A stretch of 64,000 nucleotides of DNA from positions 1,314,501 through 1,378,500 of the forward strand of contig NZ_CP102428.1 of the NCBI RefSeq assembly GCF_024652905.1, given 5' to 3'. This document shows positions 61,781 to 64,000 of this stretch, one piece after another (the first letter of the stretch is position 1; the number at the start of each line of letters is the position of its first letter). The notes beneath the pieces were generated by a model. That model was given only the letters and a program-made list of their open reading frames with translations. It did no database searches and had not been told where the DNA came from. This stretch comes from Pseudomonas oryzihabitans. GTDB taxonomy: Bacteria; Pseudomonadota; Gammaproteobacteria; Pseudomonadales; Pseudomonadaceae. A program made the position numbers and the translations under genes.

Positions 61781-62965
61781 ATGTCTAATTCGCCTGCCAC
61801 GCTCCTGATCATTGACGATGACGAGGTGGTTCGCCTCAGTCTCGCCGACTATCTCGAAGACAGTGGCTTCAATGTCCTGCAGGCCAGCAATGGCCAGCAG
61901 GGCCTGGAAATATTCGAGCGCGAACAGCCTGACCTCATCATCTGCGACTTGCGCATGCCGCAGGTCGACGGACTGACGCTGCTGCGCCGCATCAGCGAGC
62001 TGTCCATCGATACGCCCGTGCTGGTGCTGTCCGGCGCCGGCGTCATGAGCGACGTCGTGGAAGCCCTGCGCCTGGGCGCCGCCGATTACCTGATCAAGCC
62101 GCTCGAAGACCTGATGGTGCTGGAGCACTCGGTCAATCGCGCGCTGGATCGCGCCCGCCTGCGCCTGGAAAACGATCGCTACCGGGTCAAGCTGGAAAAC
62201 ACCAATCGCGAGCTGCAGGCCAGCCTGAGCCTCCTGCAGGAAGACCAGAACGCCGGGCGCCACGTGCAGATGAACATGTTGCCGGTGACGCCCTGGGAAA
62301 CCGAGGGGCTGCATTTCGCCCACGAGATCATCCCCTCGCTGTACCTGTCCGGCGATTTCGTCGACTACTTTCGCATCGACGAGCACCGCGTCGCCTTCTA
62401 CCTGGCCGACGTCTCCGGCCATGGCGCCTCTTCGGCCTTCGTGACCGTGCTGCTCAAGTTCATGACCACGCGGCTGCTCTATGAGTCCAAGCGCAACGGC
62501 ACGCTGCCCGAATTCAAGCCCTCGGATGTGCTTGGTCACATCAACAGGGGTCTACTGGATTGCAAATTGGGCAAGCACGTGACCATGCTGGGTGGCGTCA
62601 TCGACGAAACCACGGGTACCCTGGCGTACAGCATCGGTGGTCATCTGCCCTTGCCGGTCCTGCATACCCCGGAAGAAACCCGCTTCCTGGTCGGCAAGGG
62701 GCTGCCAGTCGGCCTGTTCCAGGAGGCGACCTACAATGACCACCAGATGGATCTGCCCGAGCGTTTCAGCCTGACCCTCTTTTCGGATGGCATCTTCGAC
62801 CTGCTGCCGGGAGACAATTTGAAAGAGAAAGAACACAGCTTGCCCGATTACGTCCGCCGCGCCGGCGGTACACTGGCAGGCCTGAGCGAAGCCCTGGATC
62901 TGGCGTCCGTTACCGAGATGCCCGACGATATCGCTTTGCTGGTGTTGAGCAGGAACCTGGCATGA
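61781..62965 (+). CDS. Response regulator with PP2C (SpoIIE-type) phosphatase output
   Basis: A 394-residue protein. The REC domain (residues 1-120) has LLIIDDDEVVR, the phospho-aspartate in LIICDLRMPQVDG and the lysine in YLIKPLED. A coiled-coil-like linker (ENDRYRVKLENTNRELQASL) leads to a PP2C/SpoIIE domain with GDFVDYFRID, YLADVSGHGASSAFV and LFSDGIFDLLPG metal-site motifs. It should dephosphorylate a STAS partner, and the next gene encodes one with a 4-base overlap. It resembles the RssB-like receiver-phosphatase pairs of Pseudomonas. Start at 61781 gives MSNSPATLLIID. Confidence 0.92.
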   Translation: MSNSPATLLIIDDDEVVRLSLADYLEDSGFNVLQASNGQQGLEIFEREQPDLIICDLRMPQVDGLTLLRRISELSIDTPVLVLSGAGVMSDVVEALRLGAADYLIKPLEDLMVLEHSVNRALDRARLRLENDRYRVKLENTNRELQASLSLLQEDQNAGRHVQMNMLPVTPWETEGLHFAHEIIPSLYLSGDFVDYFRIDEHRVAFYLADVSGHGASSAFVTVLLKFMTTRLLYESKRNGTLPEFKPSDVLGHINRGLLDCKLGKHVTMLGGVIDETTGTLAYSIGGHLPLPVLHTPEETRFLVGKGLPVGLFQEATYNDHQMDLPERFSLTLFSDGIFDLLPGDNLKEKEHSLPDYVRRAGGTLAGLSEALDLASVTEMPDDIALLVLSRNLA

Positions 62966-63444
62966 GCACCGGAAAAATCCAATTTGCCGAGCAGGATGGC
63001 ACCTTCGTCCTGAAGTTTACCGGCGAGGTGCGTCTGACCCTCTGCTCGGCGCTGGACGCGACCATCGAACACATCTTCTCGTCGTTGAATTTCTCGTCCA
63101 TCGTCATCGACCTGACGGAGACGCAGAGCATCGACAGCACCACCCTGGGCCTATTGGCCAAGCTGTCGATCCTGTCGCGGCAACGCATCGGGCTGCTGCC
63201 CATGCTGACCACCAACAACCCGGACATCCTGCGCCTGCTGGACTCCATGGGTTTCGATCAGGTGTTCAACATCGTCGAGACGGTCCTGCCTTGCCCGGAT
63301 TGCCTGACCGACCTGCCACCGCAGGATCAGTCCGAAGCCGAGGTGCGCAGTCGCGTGCTTGAAGCCCATCGGGTGTTGATGGGCCTCAATGAATCCAATC
63401 GCAATGCCTTCCGCGATTTGGTCAGTGCCCTCGAAAGGCACTGA
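62962..63444 (+). CDS. STAS-domain anti-sigma factor antagonist
   Basis: A 160-residue protein. Residues 1-105 form a STAS domain (KFTGEVRLTLCSALDATIEH, then VIDLTETQSIDSTTLGLLAKL), with the phosphorylatable serine in the DSTTLG motif. The C-terminal 50 residues are helical and acidic, with a CPDC pair (VLPCPDCLTDL) that could bind metal or form a disulfide. Its ATG overlaps the phosphatase stop (62962-62965). It is the expected substrate of that phosphatase; its own partner (an anti-sigma factor or kinase) is not encoded here. Confidence 0.9.
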   Translation: MSTGKIQFAEQDGTFVLKFTGEVRLTLCSALDATIEHIFSSLNFSSIVIDLTETQSIDSTTLGLLAKLSILSRQRIGLLPMLTTNNPDILRLLDSMGFDQVFNIVETVLPCPDCLTDLPPQDQSEAEVRSRVLEAHRVLMGLNESNRNAFRDLVSALERH

Positions 63445-63456
63445 CCACGCTCCGGC

Positions 63457-64000
63457 TTAGCGCTTGCCGGGCAGCAGCACTTCCAACTTTTCCTGATCCC
63501 GCGCGAACTGGCGAATGCCTTCTGCCAGCTTCTCGGTGGCCATGGCGTCTTCGTTGTGCGCCCAGCGGAAGGCAGCCTCGTTCAGCTGCTGCTTGGGTTC
63601 GCCACCGGTGCTGTCGGCGGTCAGTACGCGTGGCAGGTCGCCCTGGGCTTCCGACAGCTGCTGCAGCAATTCGGGGCTGATGGTTAGGCGGTCGCAGCCT
63701 GCCAGCTGCTCGATCTGGTTCAGGTTGCGGAAGCTGGCACCCATCACCACGGTCTCGTAGCCATTGGCCTTGTAGTACTGGTAGATACGGGTTACGGACT
63801 TCACGCCCGGGTCTTCGGCGCCTTCGTAGTCACGGCCTTCGGCCTTCTTGTACCAGTCGTAGATGCGACCGACGAAGGGCGAGATCAGGAACACACCGGC
63901 GTCGGCGCAGGCCGCGGCCTGGGCGAAGGAGAACAGCAGGGTCAGGTTGGTCTGGATGCCTTCCTTTTCCAGTTGCTCGGCCGCGCGGATGCCTTCCCAG
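63457..64000 (-). CDS. tal: Transaldolase (C-terminal part; start outside window)
   Basis: The reading frame runs leftward to a stop at 63457 and is open to the right edge, giving about 181 codons, the C-terminal 60% of a family near 310 residues. Features include [41 protein letters not shown] and [23 protein letters not shown], all classic TalB motifs. It interconverts sedoheptulose-7-phosphate and fructose-6-phosphate in the pentose phosphate pathway. The Schiff-base lysine lies before the part visible here. It is convergent with the STAS gene. Confidence 0.95.
   Translation of the reverse strand, partial: WEGIRAAEQLEKEGIQTNLTLLFSFAQAAACADAGVFLISPFVGRIYDWYKKAEGRDYEGAEDPGVKSVTRIYQYYKANGYETVVMGASFRNLNQIEQLAGCDRLTISPELLQQLSEAQGDLPRVLTADSTGGEPKQQLNEAAFRWAHNEDAMATEKLAEGIRQFARDQEKLEVLLPGKR

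Overview
The window is a gene-dense, GC-rich stretch of gamma-proteobacterial core chromosome, almost certainly from a Pseudomonas. Pointers are the muxABC-opmB efflux operon, the FAD malate:quinone oxidoreductase, the CysI/DUF934 sulfite-reduction pair, the PA2817-family protein next to a YadG/YadH-type ABC exporter, and the receiver-phosphatase/STAS pair beside mlaA and tal. About 60 protein genes are supported. I found no IS element, prophage, CRISPR array, or tRNA or rRNA gene. Many neighbouring genes overlap by the 4 bases ATGA or GTGA, so operons are tightly coupled.

Layout: 1-3560 ribose ABC transporter (rbsBAC, leftward) behind a LacI-type operator. 3680-4860 apt, then a Pseudomonas-type palindrome and a four-copy tandem palindromic array. 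4882-7579 leftward ABM monooxygenase, folE, Smr protein, nicotinamide-riboside kinase and pnuC. 7580-7809 a hairpin-rich leader before uppP, followed by a DUF1294 gene and ggt. 11136-14677 mqo and ybiT. 14918-15352 a receiver protein lacking its phospho-aspartate. 15849-18262 two tandem MFS paralogues. 18327-21289 DUF192 protein, a PstS-OmpA fusion and exonuclease III. 21411-26830 tamAB, then tpx. 27570-36536 the tripartite MuxABC-OpmB pump. 36587-39226 SCP2 protein, sohB, acuI. 39285-41427 sulfite reduction. 41784-47592 Fur-boxed iron uptake cluster (efeU-efeO-efeB-second M75 protein) with a Tat-exported propeller and a small membrane protein. 47694-54077 RlmN paralogue, DUF1883, sugar dehydrogenase, cobalamin-dependent metH. 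54317-56280 CheX-type response regulator plus GGDEF cyclase. 56362-60374 nfuA, PA2817-like gene, ABC exporter, queF, DUF4404. 60518-63444 mlaA, PilZ protein, receiver-phosphatase and STAS protein. 63457-64000 the 3' part of tal.

Functional themes are envelope biogenesis (uppP, tamAB, mlaA, MuxABC-OpmB), cofactor and nucleotide salvage (apt, pnuC/NR kinase, folE, queF, metH), sulfur and iron acquisition, and two signalling modules, one with a diguanylate cyclase and one combining PilZ, PP2C and STAS proteins. Nothing here is clearly a new system. The best leads are the pseudo-receiver, the PstS-OmpA fusion, the uppP leader hairpins, the tandem MFS pair, the enlarged Efe cluster and the palindromic array. 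All family calls come from reading the translated sequence; no database search was run.
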